Shown: positions 36,159-45,068 of the stretch, in pieces
How positions within the stretch are numbered: position 1 is the first letter of the stretch
How the letters are laid out: each line of letters opens with the position of its first letter
Assembly (NCBI RefSeq): GCF_014202315.1
Contig: NZ_JACHGN010000008.1
Span: forward strand, 353,342-417,341
Origin: Thermocatellispora tengchongensis
GTDB lineage: Bacteria; Actinomycetota; Actinomycetes; Streptosporangiales; Streptosporangiaceae
Direction of reading: 5' to 3'
DNA length: 64,000 nt
Notes under the pieces: generated by a model
What the model was told of the DNA's origin: nothing
Database searches by the model: none
The model's input: only the letters and a program-made list of their open reading frames with translations
Program-made: the position numbers and the translations under genes

Positions 36159-36202
36159 CGTTGCGCCCGCGTTGCCACGGCGCGTGCAACGTAACTGCAA
36201 CG
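36159..36202. promoter_or_regulatory. Two CGTTGC-N5-CGTTGC operators in opposite orientation (glpF / diol dehydratase)
   Basis: Plus strand: CGTTGC at 36159-36164 and 36170-36175. Minus strand: the same pair at 36202-36197 and 36191-36186. Each pair has the 11-bp pitch seen at 33487-33503. TACCTT (36213-36218) is a weak candidate -10 toward the dehydratase. No cobalamin-riboswitch box was seen in the 36203-36327 leader. These are the probable binding sites of the GAF/winged-helix activator. Confidence 0.78.
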
Positions 36203-36327
36203 TAACGCCACCTACCTTGATCGCATTGCCCCGACTTGGGGTGGTTTGTCCGGAAAAAGATAGGTTTGCGAAGCAAGCTGGAATCGTCCGGTCCAGGGGC
36301 CGCGAGGTGAAGGGCAGGTACGAGCCG

Positions 36328-36762
36328 ATGACATCCGCCGAACACACCGCCGATCTCGACCCTCGGCGTGACTATCCGCTGGCGACGCGCCGGCCGGAAC
36401 TCCTGCGCACTCCGACCGGCAAGCGGCTCGACGACATCACCATGGACGCCGTGCTCGCCGGCGAGGTGACGCCCGCCGACCTGCGCATCGCCCCCGAGAC
36501 GCTGCGGCTGCAGGCACAGATCGCCGACGCCGTCGGCCGGCCCCAGCTCGGGCAGAACTTCCGCCGGGCCGCGGAGCTGACCGCGGTGCCCGACGAGAAG
36601 GTCCTGGCGATCTACAACGCGCTGCGTCCCCGCGCCTCCACCAGGGAGGAGCTGCACGCCATCGCCGAGGAACTGGAACGCGACTACTCGGCCGGACTGT
36701 GCGCCGCCATGGTCCGCGAGGCCGCCGACGTGTACGAGCGCCGCGGCATCCTCGCGAGCTGA
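36328..36762 (+). CDS. pduE: Diol/glycerol dehydratase small (gamma) subunit
   Basis: A 144-residue subunit matching PduE/DhaB3: YPLATRRPELLRTPTGKRLD, then ITMDAVLAGEVTPADLRIAPETL and a C-terminal RPRASTREELHAIAEELE. It helps form the dimer of heterotrimers that holds adenosylcobalamin. ATG 36328 is used. Its position is unusual: in the classical pdu and dha operons the order is large, medium, small, whereas here the small subunit leads. The start follows the operator region by about 125 bp. Confidence 0.92.
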   Translation: MTSAEHTADLDPRRDYPLATRRPELLRTPTGKRLDDITMDAVLAGEVTPADLRIAPETLRLQAQIADAVGRPQLGQNFRRAAELTAVPDEKVLAIYNALRPRASTREELHAIAEELERDYSAGLCAAMVREAADVYERRGILAS

Positions 36763-36797
36763 CGCCGGCGGCCCGGGCAGGAAGGACGGACACACAT

Positions 36798-38507
36798 ATG
36801 CACATGACCAACCCGGCGGGGGGCCTGCCCTCCCGGTCCAAGCGCACCGAGGTCCTGGAGAAGCGCCCGGTCAACCTCGACGGCTTCGTGGAGGAGTGGC
36901 CCGAGGTCGGCATGGTCGCGATGGACAGCCCGTACGACCCCGAGCCCGGCGTCCGGGTCGAGAACGGCGTCATCGTGGAGATGGACGGCAGGCGGCGCGC
37001 CGACTTCGACTTCCTGGACCAGTTCATCGCCGACCACGCCATCGACGTGGCCGTGACCGAGCGCGCCATGGCGATCCCCGCCGCCGAGATCGCCCACATG
37101 CTGGTGGACCCGAGGGTGCCGCGTGAGGAGGTGCTGGCCGTCTCGCGCGGCCTGACCCCGGCCAAGCTGCTTGAGGTCGTCAAGACCATGAACGTGGTCG
37201 AGATGATGATGGCGCTGCAGAAGATGCGCGCCCGGCGCACCCCGGCCAACCAGGCCCACTCCACCAGCGCCCAGGACAACCCGATTCAGGTCGCCGCCGA
37301 GGCCGCCGAGGCCGCGCTGCGCGGGTTCCGCGAGCTGGAGACCACCCTCGGCGTGGTCAGGTACGCCCCGCTGGTGGCCATCGCGCTCCAGGTCGGCGCG
37401 CAGGCGGGCAAGCCCGGCGTGCTCACCCAGTGCGCCCTGGAGGAGGCCACCGAGCTGGAGCTCGGCATGCGCGGCATCACCGCGTACGCCGAGACGATCT
37501 CGGTGTACGGCACCGAGCCGGTCTTCTGCGACGGCGACGACACGCCGTGGTCCAAGGCGTTCCTCGCCTCCGCGTACGCCTCGCGCGGCATCAAGATGCG
37601 CTTCACCTCCGGCACCGGCTCGGAGGTGCAGATGGGGTACGCCGAGAGCCGCTCGATGCTCTACCTGGAGATCCGCTGCATCCTGGTCACCAAGGGCGCG
37701 GGGGTGCAGGGCCTGCAGAACGGCTCGATCAGTTGCATCGGGGTCCCCGGGGCGGTGCCCGCCGGCATCCGCGCCGTGCTGGCCGAGAACCTGATCGCCA
37801 GCACCGTGGACCTGGAGTGCGCCTCCGGCAACGACCAGTCCTTCTCGCACTCCGACCTGCGCCGCGCGGCCCGCCTGCTGCCGCAGTTGCTGCCTGGAAC
37901 CGACTTCATCTGCTCCGGCTACTCGGCGGTGCCGAACTACGACAACATGTTCGCCGGCTCCAACCTCGACGCCGAGGACTACGACGACTGGAACGTCATC
38001 CAGCGCGACCTACAGGTGGACGGCGCGCTGCGGCACGTGCCCGAGGCCGAGATCCTGGCGGCCCGCAACCGGGCGGCCCGCGCCCTGCAGGCCGTCTTCG
38101 CCCACCTCGGCCTGCCGCCGATCACCGAGGAGGAGATCGACGCCGCCACGTACGCCCACGGCAGCAACGAGCTGCCGCTGCGCGACGTGCTGGAAGACCT
38201 CAAGGGGGCGCAGCGGGTGATGGACGGCGGCGTGACCGGCCTGGACATCGTCAAGGCGCTGCACGCGGGCGGCTTCGAGGACATCGCGGAGAGCCTGCTC
38301 GGCGTGCTGAAGCAGCGCGTCTCCGGCGACCTGCTGCACACCTCCGCCATCCTCACCCCAGAGCTGACCACGCTGTCGGCGATCAACGACGCCAACGACT
38401 ACGCCGGGCCCGGCACCGGCTACCGCCCCAGCGGCGACCGCTGGGAGGAGATGAAGGCGCTGCGGCACGTCGTCAGCGCCCGCGACCCCGAGCGGGAAGT
38501 CGGCTGA
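36798..38507 (+). CDS. pduC: Diol/glycerol dehydratase large (alpha) subunit
   Basis: A 569-residue B12-dependent dehydratase subunit, normal for the family. It converts 1,2-propanediol to propionaldehyde or glycerol to 3-hydroxypropionaldehyde by a radical mechanism. The TIM-barrel core contains [43 protein letters not shown] and [19 protein letters not shown], which include the substrate and potassium ligands. GAAGG lies about 12 bp before ATG 36798. It is followed by the medium subunit and reactivase genes. Propanediol or glycerol cannot be told apart from this reading; the adjacent propionyl-CoA synthetase favours propanediol. Confidence 0.95.
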   Translation: MHMTNPAGGLPSRSKRTEVLEKRPVNLDGFVEEWPEVGMVAMDSPYDPEPGVRVENGVIVEMDGRRRADFDFLDQFIADHAIDVAVTERAMAIPAAEIAHMLVDPRVPREEVLAVSRGLTPAKLLEVVKTMNVVEMMMALQKMRARRTPANQAHSTSAQDNPIQVAAEAAEAALRGFRELETTLGVVRYAPLVAIALQVGAQAGKPGVLTQCALEEATELELGMRGITAYAETISVYGTEPVFCDGDDTPWSKAFLASAYASRGIKMRFTSGTGSEVQMGYAESRSMLYLEIRCILVTKGAGVQGLQNGSISCIGVPGAVPAGIRAVLAENLIASTVDLECASGNDQSFSHSDLRRAARLLPQLLPGTDFICSGYSAVPNYDNMFAGSNLDAEDYDDWNVIQRDLQVDGALRHVPEAEILAARNRAARALQAVFAHLGLPPITEEEIDAATYAHGSNELPLRDVLEDLKGAQRVMDGGVTGLDIVKALHAGGFEDIAESLLGVLKQRVSGDLLHTSAILTPELTTLSAINDANDYAGPGTGYRPSGDRWEEMKALRHVVSARDPEREVG

Positions 38508-38544
38508 CCCGCCCACCGGCACGACCCTGCGAGAGGTGATGACC

Positions 38545-39165
38545 ATGTCCCACACCGCATCGGCCGCCACCGTGTCCGCCGGCGGGCCCGCCGCCGGCGG
38601 GTACACGCTGCGGCTGACCGACAAGGGGCCGGCCCAGGCCCGCCACCGCGCCGACGAGGTGGTCATCGGCGTCTCGCCGGCGTTCGGCGGCCTGTTCACC
38701 AAGACCATCGTCGGCATCCCGCACGCCGAGGTGCTGCGCGAGCTGCTGGCCGGCGTGGAGGAGCAGGGCGTGCACGCCCGGGTCGTACGGGTGCCGGCCA
38801 GCTCCGACCTCGCCGTGATCGCGCACACTGCGGCCAAGCTGTCGGGCTCGGGCATCGCGGTCGGCATCCTGTCCCGCGGCACCACGATGATCCACCAGAA
38901 GGACCTGGTCCGGCTGTCGAACCTGGAGCTGTTCCCCCAGGCGCCGCTGCTGGACCTGGAGACCTTCCGCCTGGTCGGGCACAACGCGGCCAGGTACGCC
39001 AAGGGGGAGTCCCCACAGCCCGTCGCCTCGCGCAACGACTACATGGCCCGCCCCCGCTGGCAGGCCAAGGCCGCGCTGCTGCACATCAAGGAGACCCAGC
39101 TCGTACGCCCCGGCGCCGTCCCGGTCGAGCTGGAGGTGTCCATCACCCGGGCCGGCCTGGACTGA
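38545..39165 (+). CDS. pduD: Diol/glycerol dehydratase medium (beta) subunit
   Basis: A 206-residue subunit that binds the lower face of cobalamin. Family blocks are [49 protein letters not shown] and [17 protein letters not shown]. Three closely spaced starts exist (GTG 38536, ATG 38539, ATG 38545); 38545 is chosen because GAGAGG ends 8 bp before it. A Ser/Ala/Gly-rich N terminus of about 20 residues precedes the conserved part; in compartment-targeted enzymes this region is an encapsulation peptide, but no shell genes are present here. Confidence 0.93.
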   Translation: MSHTASAATVSAGGPAAGGYTLRLTDKGPAQARHRADEVVIGVSPAFGGLFTKTIVGIPHAEVLRELLAGVEEQGVHARVVRVPASSDLAVIAHTAAKLSGSGIAVGILSRGTTMIHQKDLVRLSNLELFPQAPLLDLETFRLVGHNAARYAKGESPQPVASRNDYMARPRWQAKAALLHIKETQLVRPGAVPVELEVSITRAGLD

Positions 39166-39184
39166 GCGACGAGGGGAGGGACAG

Positions 39185-41017
39185 GTGACCCTGGTCGCCG
39201 GGGTGGACATCGGCAACTCCACCACAGAGGCGTGCGTCGCCGAGATCGGCCAGGACGGCGACATCCGCTACCTGGCCGCCGCCCTGGCGCCCACCACGGG
39301 CGTGAAGGGCACCACCGACAACGTCAAGGGCGTCGCCGAGGTCGTACGCGAGGCGCTCGCGCGCGCCGGGCGCGACCAGGCGGACCTGCGCACGGTGCTG
39401 ATCAACGAGGCCACCCCGGTGATCAGCGGCCTGGCCATGGAGACCATCACCGAGACGATCATCACCGAGTCCACCATGATCGGCCACAATCCGGACACGC
39501 CGGGCGGGGCCGGGCTGGGCGTGGGCGTGACGGTCGCCTTCGGCGACCTGCTGCGCCGGTCACCCGGCGAGGAGGTGATCTGCGTCGCCGGCGCGGGCCT
39601 GGACTTCGAGGAGGTCGCCGCGGGCATCAACCGGGCCGCCGCCCGCGGCGTGCGGGTCACCGGCGCGATCGTGCGATCCGACGACGCCACCCTGATCGTC
39701 AACCGGCTGCGCGAGCCGATCCCGGTGGTGGACGAGGTGACGCTGGTGGAACGGGTGCCGCTGGGCATGCGGGCCGCGGTCGAGGTCGCCCCGCCCGGCC
39801 ACACCATCCGCACCCTGTCCGACTCCTACGGCATCGCCGGTGTCTTCGACCTGGACGCCGAGCAGACCCGCATGATCGCCCCGGTGGCGCGGGCCCTGGT
39901 CGGCAACCGGTCCGCGGTCGTGGTGCGCACGCCGAGCGGGGAGGTCACCGGCCGCCGCATCCCCGCCGGCGAACTCACCCTGATCGGGGAGCGGGGCAAG
40001 GCCACCGCCGAGGTCGGCTCGGGGGCCGAGGAGATCATGCGGGCATTGCGCCGGGTCGAGCCGCTGCTGGACGCCGCGGGCGAGCCCGGCACCCACGTGG
40101 GCGGGATGCTGGCCCGGGTCCGCGGCACCATGTCCGAGCTGACCGCCACGCCCCTGGACGGCGTGCGCATCCAGGACGTGCTCGCCGTGGACACCTTCGT
40201 CCCGCAGCGGGTCAGGGGCGGCCTGGCCGGGGAGTTCGCGCTGGAGAACGCCGTGGGCCTGGCCGCGATGGTCCGGACCAGCCGGGGGCCGATGGAGCTG
40301 CTGGCCGCCGGGCTGCGCGACACGCTCGGGGCCGAGGTGCTGATCGGCGGCGTCGAGGCCGAGATGGCGGTCCTCGGCGCGCTCACCACCCCGGGCGCCG
40401 GCACCCCGGTCGCGGTCCTGGACCTCGGCGGCGGCTCCACCGACGGGGCCCTGGCCACCGGCGACGGCACGGTGGAGTCGGTGCACCTGGCCGGGGCCGG
40501 CGACCTGGTCACCAGCCTGATCGACTCCGAGCTCGGCCTGGAGGACAGGGAGGCGGCCGAGGAGATCAAGAAGCATCCCCTGGCCAAGGCGGAGAGCTTC
40601 TTCCACGTCCGCATGGAGGACGGCACCGCCCGCTTCTTCGAGGACCCGCTGCCCGCCGAGGCGTTCGCCCGCGTCGTCGTGCTCACCGACGCCGGGCCCC
40701 GCCCGATCCACACCCGGCACGGCATGGAGAAGATCCGCCGCGTCCGCCGCGCCGCCAAACGCCGCGTGTTCGTCGCCAACGCCCTGCGCGCCCTGGCCCG
40801 GGTCGCGCCCGGCGGCGACATCCGGCGCATCGGCTTCGTGGTGGTGCTCGGCGGCTCCGCGCTGGACTTCGAGATCCCCGAGATGATCGCCGCGGCCGTC
40901 GCCGAGTACGGCGTCGTCAGCGGCACCGGCAACGTGCGCGGCCGGGAGGGCCCGCGCAACGCGGTCGCCACCGGCCTGGTCGTACGGCATGCCATGAGCG
41001 CCCATGCTCTCCGGTGA
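39185..41017 (+). CDS. pduG: Diol dehydratase reactivase large subunit
   Basis: A 610-residue DdrA/PduG homologue, an ATP-driven chaperone that releases damaged cobalamin from the dehydratase. The ATPase fold shows VAGVDIGNSTTEAC at the N terminus and VAVLDLGGGSTDGAL, an actin/Hsp70-type phosphate loop, near residue 415. GTG 39185 follows GGGAGGGACAG. Its last 14 bp overlap the small reactivase subunit gene, giving translational coupling. Confidence 0.94.
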   Translation: MTLVAGVDIGNSTTEACVAEIGQDGDIRYLAAALAPTTGVKGTTDNVKGVAEVVREALARAGRDQADLRTVLINEATPVISGLAMETITETIITESTMIGHNPDTPGGAGLGVGVTVAFGDLLRRSPGEEVICVAGAGLDFEEVAAGINRAAARGVRVTGAIVRSDDATLIVNRLREPIPVVDEVTLVERVPLGMRAAVEVAPPGHTIRTLSDSYGIAGVFDLDAEQTRMIAPVARALVGNRSAVVVRTPSGEVTGRRIPAGELTLIGERGKATAEVGSGAEEIMRALRRVEPLLDAAGEPGTHVGGMLARVRGTMSELTATPLDGVRIQDVLAVDTFVPQRVRGGLAGEFALENAVGLAAMVRTSRGPMELLAAGLRDTLGAEVLIGGVEAEMAVLGALTTPGAGTPVAVLDLGGGSTDGALATGDGTVESVHLAGAGDLVTSLIDSELGLEDREAAEEIKKHPLAKAESFFHVRMEDGTARFFEDPLPAEAFARVVVLTDAGPRPIHTRHGMEKIRRVRRAAKRRVFVANALRALARVAPGGDIRRIGFVVVLGGSALDFEIPEMIAAAVAEYGVVSGTGNVRGREGPRNAVATGLVVRHAMSAHALR

Positions 41018-41360
41018 CGCGGGGCGCGAGCGGCCCGAGGTGCTGGTACGCCGGTCGGCCCGCGCCGCCCGCCCGGACGTGCTGCACGCCCTGGCCGCGG
41101 GCCTGGAGGAGGAGGGCGTGCCGTTCCGGGTGGAGGAGGCCCGCGGCGGCGCGGCGTACGAACTGGCCCACGCCGCGGCCCTGGCCTCGCGGCTGCGCGT
41201 CGGCATCGGCGTGGACGCCGACGGCCGGGTGTGCGTGCACCACGCCCAGCTCCCGCTCTCCGCCCCCGTGGCGGCGGGCCCGCCCGAGTCCGCCCGCCTC
41301 CTGGGCCACAACGCGGCCCGCCTGGTCACCGGCATCCCCCTGAAACCCGAACCAGCCTGA
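41004..41360 (+). CDS. pduH: Diol dehydratase reactivase small subunit
   Basis: A 118-residue DdrB/PduH-like protein. It resembles the dehydratase beta subunit and swaps with it during reactivation. Visible blocks are PDVLHALAAGLEEEGVPFRV, AYELAHAAALASRLRVGIGV and ARLLGHNAARLVTGIP. ATG 41004 lies within the end of the large subunit gene. Its stop codon is inside an array of four 17-bp repeats, so the C terminus (LKPEPA) is encoded by the first repeat copy. Confidence 0.9.
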   Translation: MLSGDAGRERPEVLVRRSARAARPDVLHALAAGLEEEGVPFRVEEARGGAAYELAHAAALASRLRVGIGVDADGRVCVHHAQLPLSAPVAAGPPESARLLGHNAARLVTGIPLKPEPA

Positions 41361-41408
41361 AACCCGAACCGGCTTGAAACCCGAACCGGCTTGAAACCCG
41401 AATCAGCG
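41341..41408 (+). repeat. Four 17-bp tandem repeats across the pduH stop
   Basis: Units TGAAACCCGAACCAGCC, TGAAACCCGAACCGGCT (twice) and TGAAACCCGAATCAGCG occupy 41341-41357, 41358-41374, 41375-41391 and 41392-41408. The stop of pduH is the TGA opening copy 2. The array ends 2 bp before the ribosome site of the next gene. Too short and contiguous to be a CRISPR array. Confidence 0.93.
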
Positions 41409-41423
41409 CAGGAGAGGTACCAC

Positions 41424-41843
41424 ATGCCCGCACGGCTCGACTACAGCACCGCCCGCGACGTGCTGGACGCGGCGCTGGCGAAGGCGGCCGAGATCGGCCG
41501 GCCGATGAACATCGCCGTCGTGGACGACGCCGGCCACCTGCTGGCCTTCGCCCGCCAGGACGGCGCGATCCTGGGCAGCATCGACATCGCGATCCGCAAG
41601 GCCCGCACCTCCGCCCTGCTGCGGATGACCACGGCCGACGTCGGCGCCGCCGCCGCCCCGGGCGCGCCCCTGTACGGCATCGAGACGACCAACGGCGGCC
41701 TGGTCATCTTCGGCGGCGGCGTCCCCCTGGTGCGCGAGGACGGCGAGCCGGCCGGCGCGATCGGCGTCAGCGCCGGCACCGTCGAGCAGGACGAGACCGT
41801 GGCTCAGGCCGGCGCCGACTTCTACACCGGCCACGCCCCCTGA
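41424..41843 (+). CDS. GlcG/HbpS heme-binding-like protein (PduO C-terminal-domain family)
   Basis: A 139-residue protein of the GlcG/HbpS/PduO-C family: ALAKAAEIGRPMNIAVVDDAG, LLAFARQDGAILGSIDIAI, then GGGVPLVREDGEPAGAIGVSG-like ending (GAIGVSAGTVEQD). GGAGAGG precedes ATG 41424. Members bind heme or corrinoids and often sit at the end of diol dehydratase operons, so a cofactor-handling role is plausible. It lacks the ATP:cobalamin adenosyltransferase domain of full PduO. Confidence 0.9.
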   Translation: MPARLDYSTARDVLDAALAKAAEIGRPMNIAVVDDAGHLLAFARQDGAILGSIDIAIRKARTSALLRMTTADVGAAAAPGAPLYGIETTNGGLVIFGGGVPLVREDGEPAGAIGVSAGTVEQDETVAQAGADFYTGHAP

Positions 41844-41850
41844 CGGAGGC

Positions 41851-41881
41851 CGGGGGCGGGGGCGGGGCCGGCCCGCCCCCG
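41851..41881. terminator. GC hairpin terminator after the dehydratase operon
   Basis: CGGGGGCGGG (41851-41860) pairs with CCCGCCCCCG (41872-41881) over an 11-base loop, eight bases after the stop. It separates the operon from the convergent response-regulator gene. Confidence 0.72.
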
Positions 41882-41925
41882 GGCGCACGGCGCGTCCGCG
41901 GACGCCCGCCGGGCGCCACCGCGCC

Positions 41926-42606
41926 TCACGGATGGACCCCCAGGTACTTGACGACGGCCGCGACGCGCCGGTGCACGTCGGGGGTGTTCTCCAGGCCGAG
42001 CTTGTGGAAGATCGTGTTCACGTTCTTCTCCACGGCCGAGACCGACAGGTGCAGCGAGCGCGCGATGCCCGCGTTCGACTTGCCGAGCGCCATCTCGCCG
42101 AGCACCTCGCGCTCCCGCGGCGTCAGGTCCCCCGGGGCTGTGGCGCCACGCCGGGCCCGGCGGGTCACCAGGCCGTCCACCACCTGCGGCTCGATGACCG
42201 AGCCGCCGGAGGTGACGGCGCTGATGGCGCCCAGCAGGTCGTGCAGGTCGCCGATCCGGTCCTTCAGCAGGTAGGCGAGCCCTTCGCTGCCGTGGCGGAA
42301 CAGCTCGAAGGCGAACAGCGCGTCCCGGTACTGCGACAGGATCATCACACCCGTCCGCGGGTGCTCGGCCCGGATCCGATGCGCGGCGTCGATGCCCTCG
42401 AACCCCGGCCGGAACGAGGGGCCCGGCATGCGGATGTCGCTGATGACCACGTGCGGGCGGAAGCGCCGGACGGCGTCCAGCAGCTCGTCGGCGTTGCCGG
42501 TGGCGGCGACGACGCTGACCGAGCCGGAGGACTCCAGCAACTGGCGCAGGCCCTCACGGACCAGGTAGTGATCGTCGGCGAGCACCGCGGTCACGGGCTC
42601 ACTCAT
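41926..42606 (-). CDS. NarL/LuxR-type two-component response regulator (orphan)
   Basis: A 226-residue regulator. Receiver domain: acidic pair in VLADDHYLV, phosphoacceptor Asp in VVISDIRMPG, and the conserved Lys in LLKDRIGDL. C-terminal LuxR helix-turn-helix: LTPREREVLGEMALGKSNAGIARSL is the start of the motif, followed by SVSAVEKNVNTIFHKLGL. ATG 42606 is preferred over the upstream ATG 42624. No histidine kinase lies next to it, so its partner is elsewhere. The 42607-42901 gap upstream shows no gene and no clear promoter. Confidence 0.92.
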   Translation of the reverse strand: MSEPVTAVLADDHYLVREGLRQLLESSGSVSVVAATGNADELLDAVRRFRPHVVISDIRMPGPSFRPGFEGIDAAHRIRAEHPRTGVMILSQYRDALFAFELFRHGSEGLAYLLKDRIGDLHDLLGAISAVTSGGSVIEPQVVDGLVTRRARRGATAPGDLTPREREVLGEMALGKSNAGIARSLHLSVSAVEKNVNTIFHKLGLENTPDVHRRVAAVVKYLGVHP

Positions 42607-42901
42607 CGATCGGAACCCATGCACTCACCCGTGTCCCCTTCCCCGATGCGCTTCCCACGCGCGGCCTCACGTCCCGGACGCCGGCCCGGTGCCCCGAGCC
42701 CGCGTCCTGGCACCCGGCTCGAAACCTACACCGTCGCCGCGGACCTCCAGGAACAGGCGTCTGTGACGCAGTCTGACAGGGTCCCCGGGCCCTCTTCCTG
42801 CGGCCGGCCTCACGGTCTTTCCGGTTCACCGCAGTCTTGAGACGCGGAGGCTCACACCCTGGGGGCGGGGGCGCCCCTCTGGCTACGTTCGACGGCCGGA
42901 G

Positions 42902-44401
42902 GTGACGTACTTGCCGGAAAGACCGACAAAAATCATCATCGTCGCGGTGTTGGCGGCGGTCGTGGCGCTCGTGGCCACGCTGATCGCGCCGCACGGCCCG
43001 AAGCTGGGGGAGGAGACCACGGGTGACGCGGCGCTGGCGGAAGCGGTACGGCGGGCCGCGTGGCCGGCGGCCGGTCACGTCGGCCTCGCCGTGGCCCTGA
43101 CAGAGAACGGCTCGATCCGTACGGCGGGCCTGGGAACCACGCGCCTGCGGGACGGGAAGCCGGTGGACGCTCGGACGCCGTTCGAGTTCGGCTCGGTCAT
43201 CAAGACGATGACCGCCATGATCCTCGCCGACATGGCGGCGAAGGGGGAGGTCAGCCCGCGGACCACGCTCGCGGAGATCCTCCCCCGCCTGCGTGGCACC
43301 GCCGTGGCGGCCATATCGCTGGAGGAGCTGGCCGGCCAGCGCTCGGGCGTTCCGAGCATTCCGTCCTCGTTCGGCATCCCGGCCCTGATCGCCGGGGAGA
43401 CCGGTGGGAACCCCTACCGCGGGCGGAGCCCCGGTGACGTGATCGCCGACGCGGCGCGCGCGGTCCCGGCCGGCCGGGGCGAGATCGCCTACTCCAACCA
43501 TGGCTTCGCCCTGCTCGGCCAGGCGCTCGCCGCCCGCGCGGGCACGACGTACGAGGCGTTGCTGCGGGAACGCGTCCTCGGCCCGCTGGGCATGCGCGAC
43601 ACCGTCCTGATCGCCGACGCCGCGCGGCTGCCCGGCGAGCGGGCGCACGGCCACCTCACCTCCGGTCAGGAGGCGGTGCCGTGGTCCAGCGACGGATACG
43701 CCCCCACCGGGGCCGGCGGCTGGAGCACGGCCGAGGACCTGGCACGCTTCGTGGCGGCCACCCTCGCCGGCCGCGCCCCGGGCGCGTCCGCGACCACGCC
43801 ACGGTGGAAGATCGCCGGCGACGACTTCATCGGGTACGGCTGGCGCACCACCGGCGGGATCACCTGGCACGACGGCAGCACCGGCGGCTTCTCCAGCTAC
43901 GTCGGCCTCGACCGGCGAACGGGCCGGGGCGTGGTGGTCCTCGGCAACTCCTCCGCGTCCGTCGGCTACATCGGGCTTGCGCTGCTCGGCAAGCGGACGC
44001 CGGCCCACGGCGACATGCTCCTGAGCCAGACCCCGATGATCGTCATAACCGCCCTGGCGCTGCTCGCCGTCGCCCGCACCGCGGAGGTCGCGGCGCGCCG
44101 CAGGGCGCGCCGCCTCCTCCCGCTCCCCGACCGCCTCAAGCTGATCTCGATGGCCTGGCGCGGCCTCGTCCTGCTCGCGGCCATCTGGACGCTGGGCGCC
44201 TGGAACATCGTCTGGCCCGCCCTGTGGCCGGTGGCCGCGGCGCTGCTGTGCGCCGGGGTGACCATGGGCGCCCTGAGAGCACCCCGCCTGCCCCTGGCCA
44301 GAGCACCACGCCCACGCCTGCGCTGGACCACCACGACGGCTTCGCTACTGCTGTGGACGTGCGCCGCCGCGGCCGTCGCCATCGCCTGGGCCGGCCGTTA
44401 G
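42902..44401 (+). CDS. Membrane serine hydrolase, class C beta-lactamase/DD-peptidase fold (S12)
   Basis: About 499 residues. An N-terminal span (about 9-30) anchors an exported catalytic domain: SxxK in FGSVIKTM, YxN in YSNHG, and a third HDGSTGG motif near residue 320. Four further spans follow in the C-terminal 130 residues. S12 enzymes hydrolyse or transfer D-Ala-type peptides, esters or beta-lactams. GTG 42902 is within the ribosome site GGAGG; TTG 42911, 8 bp from it, is an equally good start. No regulatory partner is obvious besides the convergent, unlinked response regulator. Substrate unknown. Confidence 0.87.
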   Translation: MTYLPERPTKIIIVAVLAAVVALVATLIAPHGPKLGEETTGDAALAEAVRRAAWPAAGHVGLAVALTENGSIRTAGLGTTRLRDGKPVDARTPFEFGSVIKTMTAMILADMAAKGEVSPRTTLAEILPRLRGTAVAAISLEELAGQRSGVPSIPSSFGIPALIAGETGGNPYRGRSPGDVIADAARAVPAGRGEIAYSNHGFALLGQALAARAGTTYEALLRERVLGPLGMRDTVLIADAARLPGERAHGHLTSGQEAVPWSSDGYAPTGAGGWSTAEDLARFVAATLAGRAPGASATTPRWKIAGDDFIGYGWRTTGGITWHDGSTGGFSSYVGLDRRTGRGVVVLGNSSASVGYIGLALLGKRTPAHGDMLLSQTPMIVITALALLAVARTAEVAARRRARRLLPLPDRLKLISMAWRGLVLLAAIWTLGAWNIVWPALWPVAAALLCAGVTMGALRAPRLPLARAPRPRLRWTTTTASLLLWTCAAAAVAIAWAGR

Positions 44402-44462
44402 CCGAGATCCCCGCGAGGAAAGACCGCCCTCGGTCTCCGGCGGCACTCACCCTAATGCCATA

Positions 44463-44490
44463 TTGGACAAACCAAATAACCCCGTATAAG
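44463..44490 (+). promoter_or_regulatory. Candidate promoter in AT-rich leader of the EACC1-caspase operon
   Basis: TTGGAC (44463-44468), 16-bp spacer, TATAAG (44485-44490). The region 44402-44651 has no gene, is notably AT-rich for this genome and contains CCCC/GGGG arms around the -10. A leader of about 150 nt to ATG 44652 would result. Confidence 0.55.
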
Positions 44491-44651
44491 TGGGGCCGGG
44501 CGATGCGGCCTGGCGAATGAATTTCGAACTGCTGAACCAATCATATATGGAGCCATAAGGTTATGCAGAACCGGCGCATCGCGAACGGTGGTCGAGTGAT
44601 ACGCTGTCGCCAATCCCTTGAAATGAATTTCCGGGCCCGTCCACCCCCCGG

Positions 44652-45068
44652 ATGAGAATGACCAGCCAGGAGCTCGAGTTGAACGGCATGACGTTGCGAC
44701 TGGACGTGCTCACGGATGGCGACGCCCTTCGGTGTGAGCGCCTCACGCGCCTGCTGCACAGAGATATCGCGGTCATCGACGGAGCGTCCCTGGAACTGGC
44801 CGATTCAGGGGGTCCTCCGGGAGACGGGCGCAAGGGCGGGCTCGCCGGCGAGCTGTTCATCCTCGTCTCCCTCGCGGCGGCGACGGCCCGGCCCACCTTC
44901 CAGGTGCTGACGACCTTGATCAAGGAATGGTGCGCGAAGGAACGACACCGCAAGGTCCTCATCACCGACGGCGACCGGTCGCTTGAGATCACCGGGCGTC
45001 CGGACGCGGGCCAGGAGCGATTGGTGCGCGAGTTCCTGAATCAGGACACAAGGGCGCAGGATCGATGA
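44652..45068 (+). CDS. Effector-associated constant component EACC1-like protein
   Basis: A 138-residue small protein. The central hydrophobic stretch LAGELFILVSLAAATARP (a possible membrane span) and the following FQVLTTLIKEWCAKERHRKV, then ITDGDRSLEITG, match the EACC1 family described from comparative genomics of bacterial conflict systems. EACC1 is found beside diverse effector proteins, often caspase- or protease-containing. Start is uncertain: ATG 44652 has no ribosome site, whereas TTG 44679 lies 6 bp after AGGAG. Stop overlaps the caspase gene as ATGA. The exact role of EACC1 is unknown. Confidence 0.85.
   Translation: MRMTSQELELNGMTLRLDVLTDGDALRCERLTRLLHRDIAVIDGASLELADSGGPPGDGRKGGLAGELFILVSLAAATARPTFQVLTTLIKEWCAKERHRKVLITDGDRSLEITGRPDAGQERLVREFLNQDTRAQDR

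Noticed and set aside
36203-36327. Cobalamin riboswitch before the B12-dependent dehydratase
   Set aside because: I looked for the conserved B12-box and its paired elements in the leader and saw none; regulation by the CGTTGC sites explains the layout better.
41341-41408. Possible CRISPR-like array
   Set aside because: The repeats are contiguous 17-mers without spacers and lie across a stop codon; no cas genes are present.
36328-41843. Bacterial microcompartment (pdu-type) operon
   Set aside because: Only the catalytic and reactivase genes are here; no shell proteins or aldehyde dehydrogenase occur in the window.
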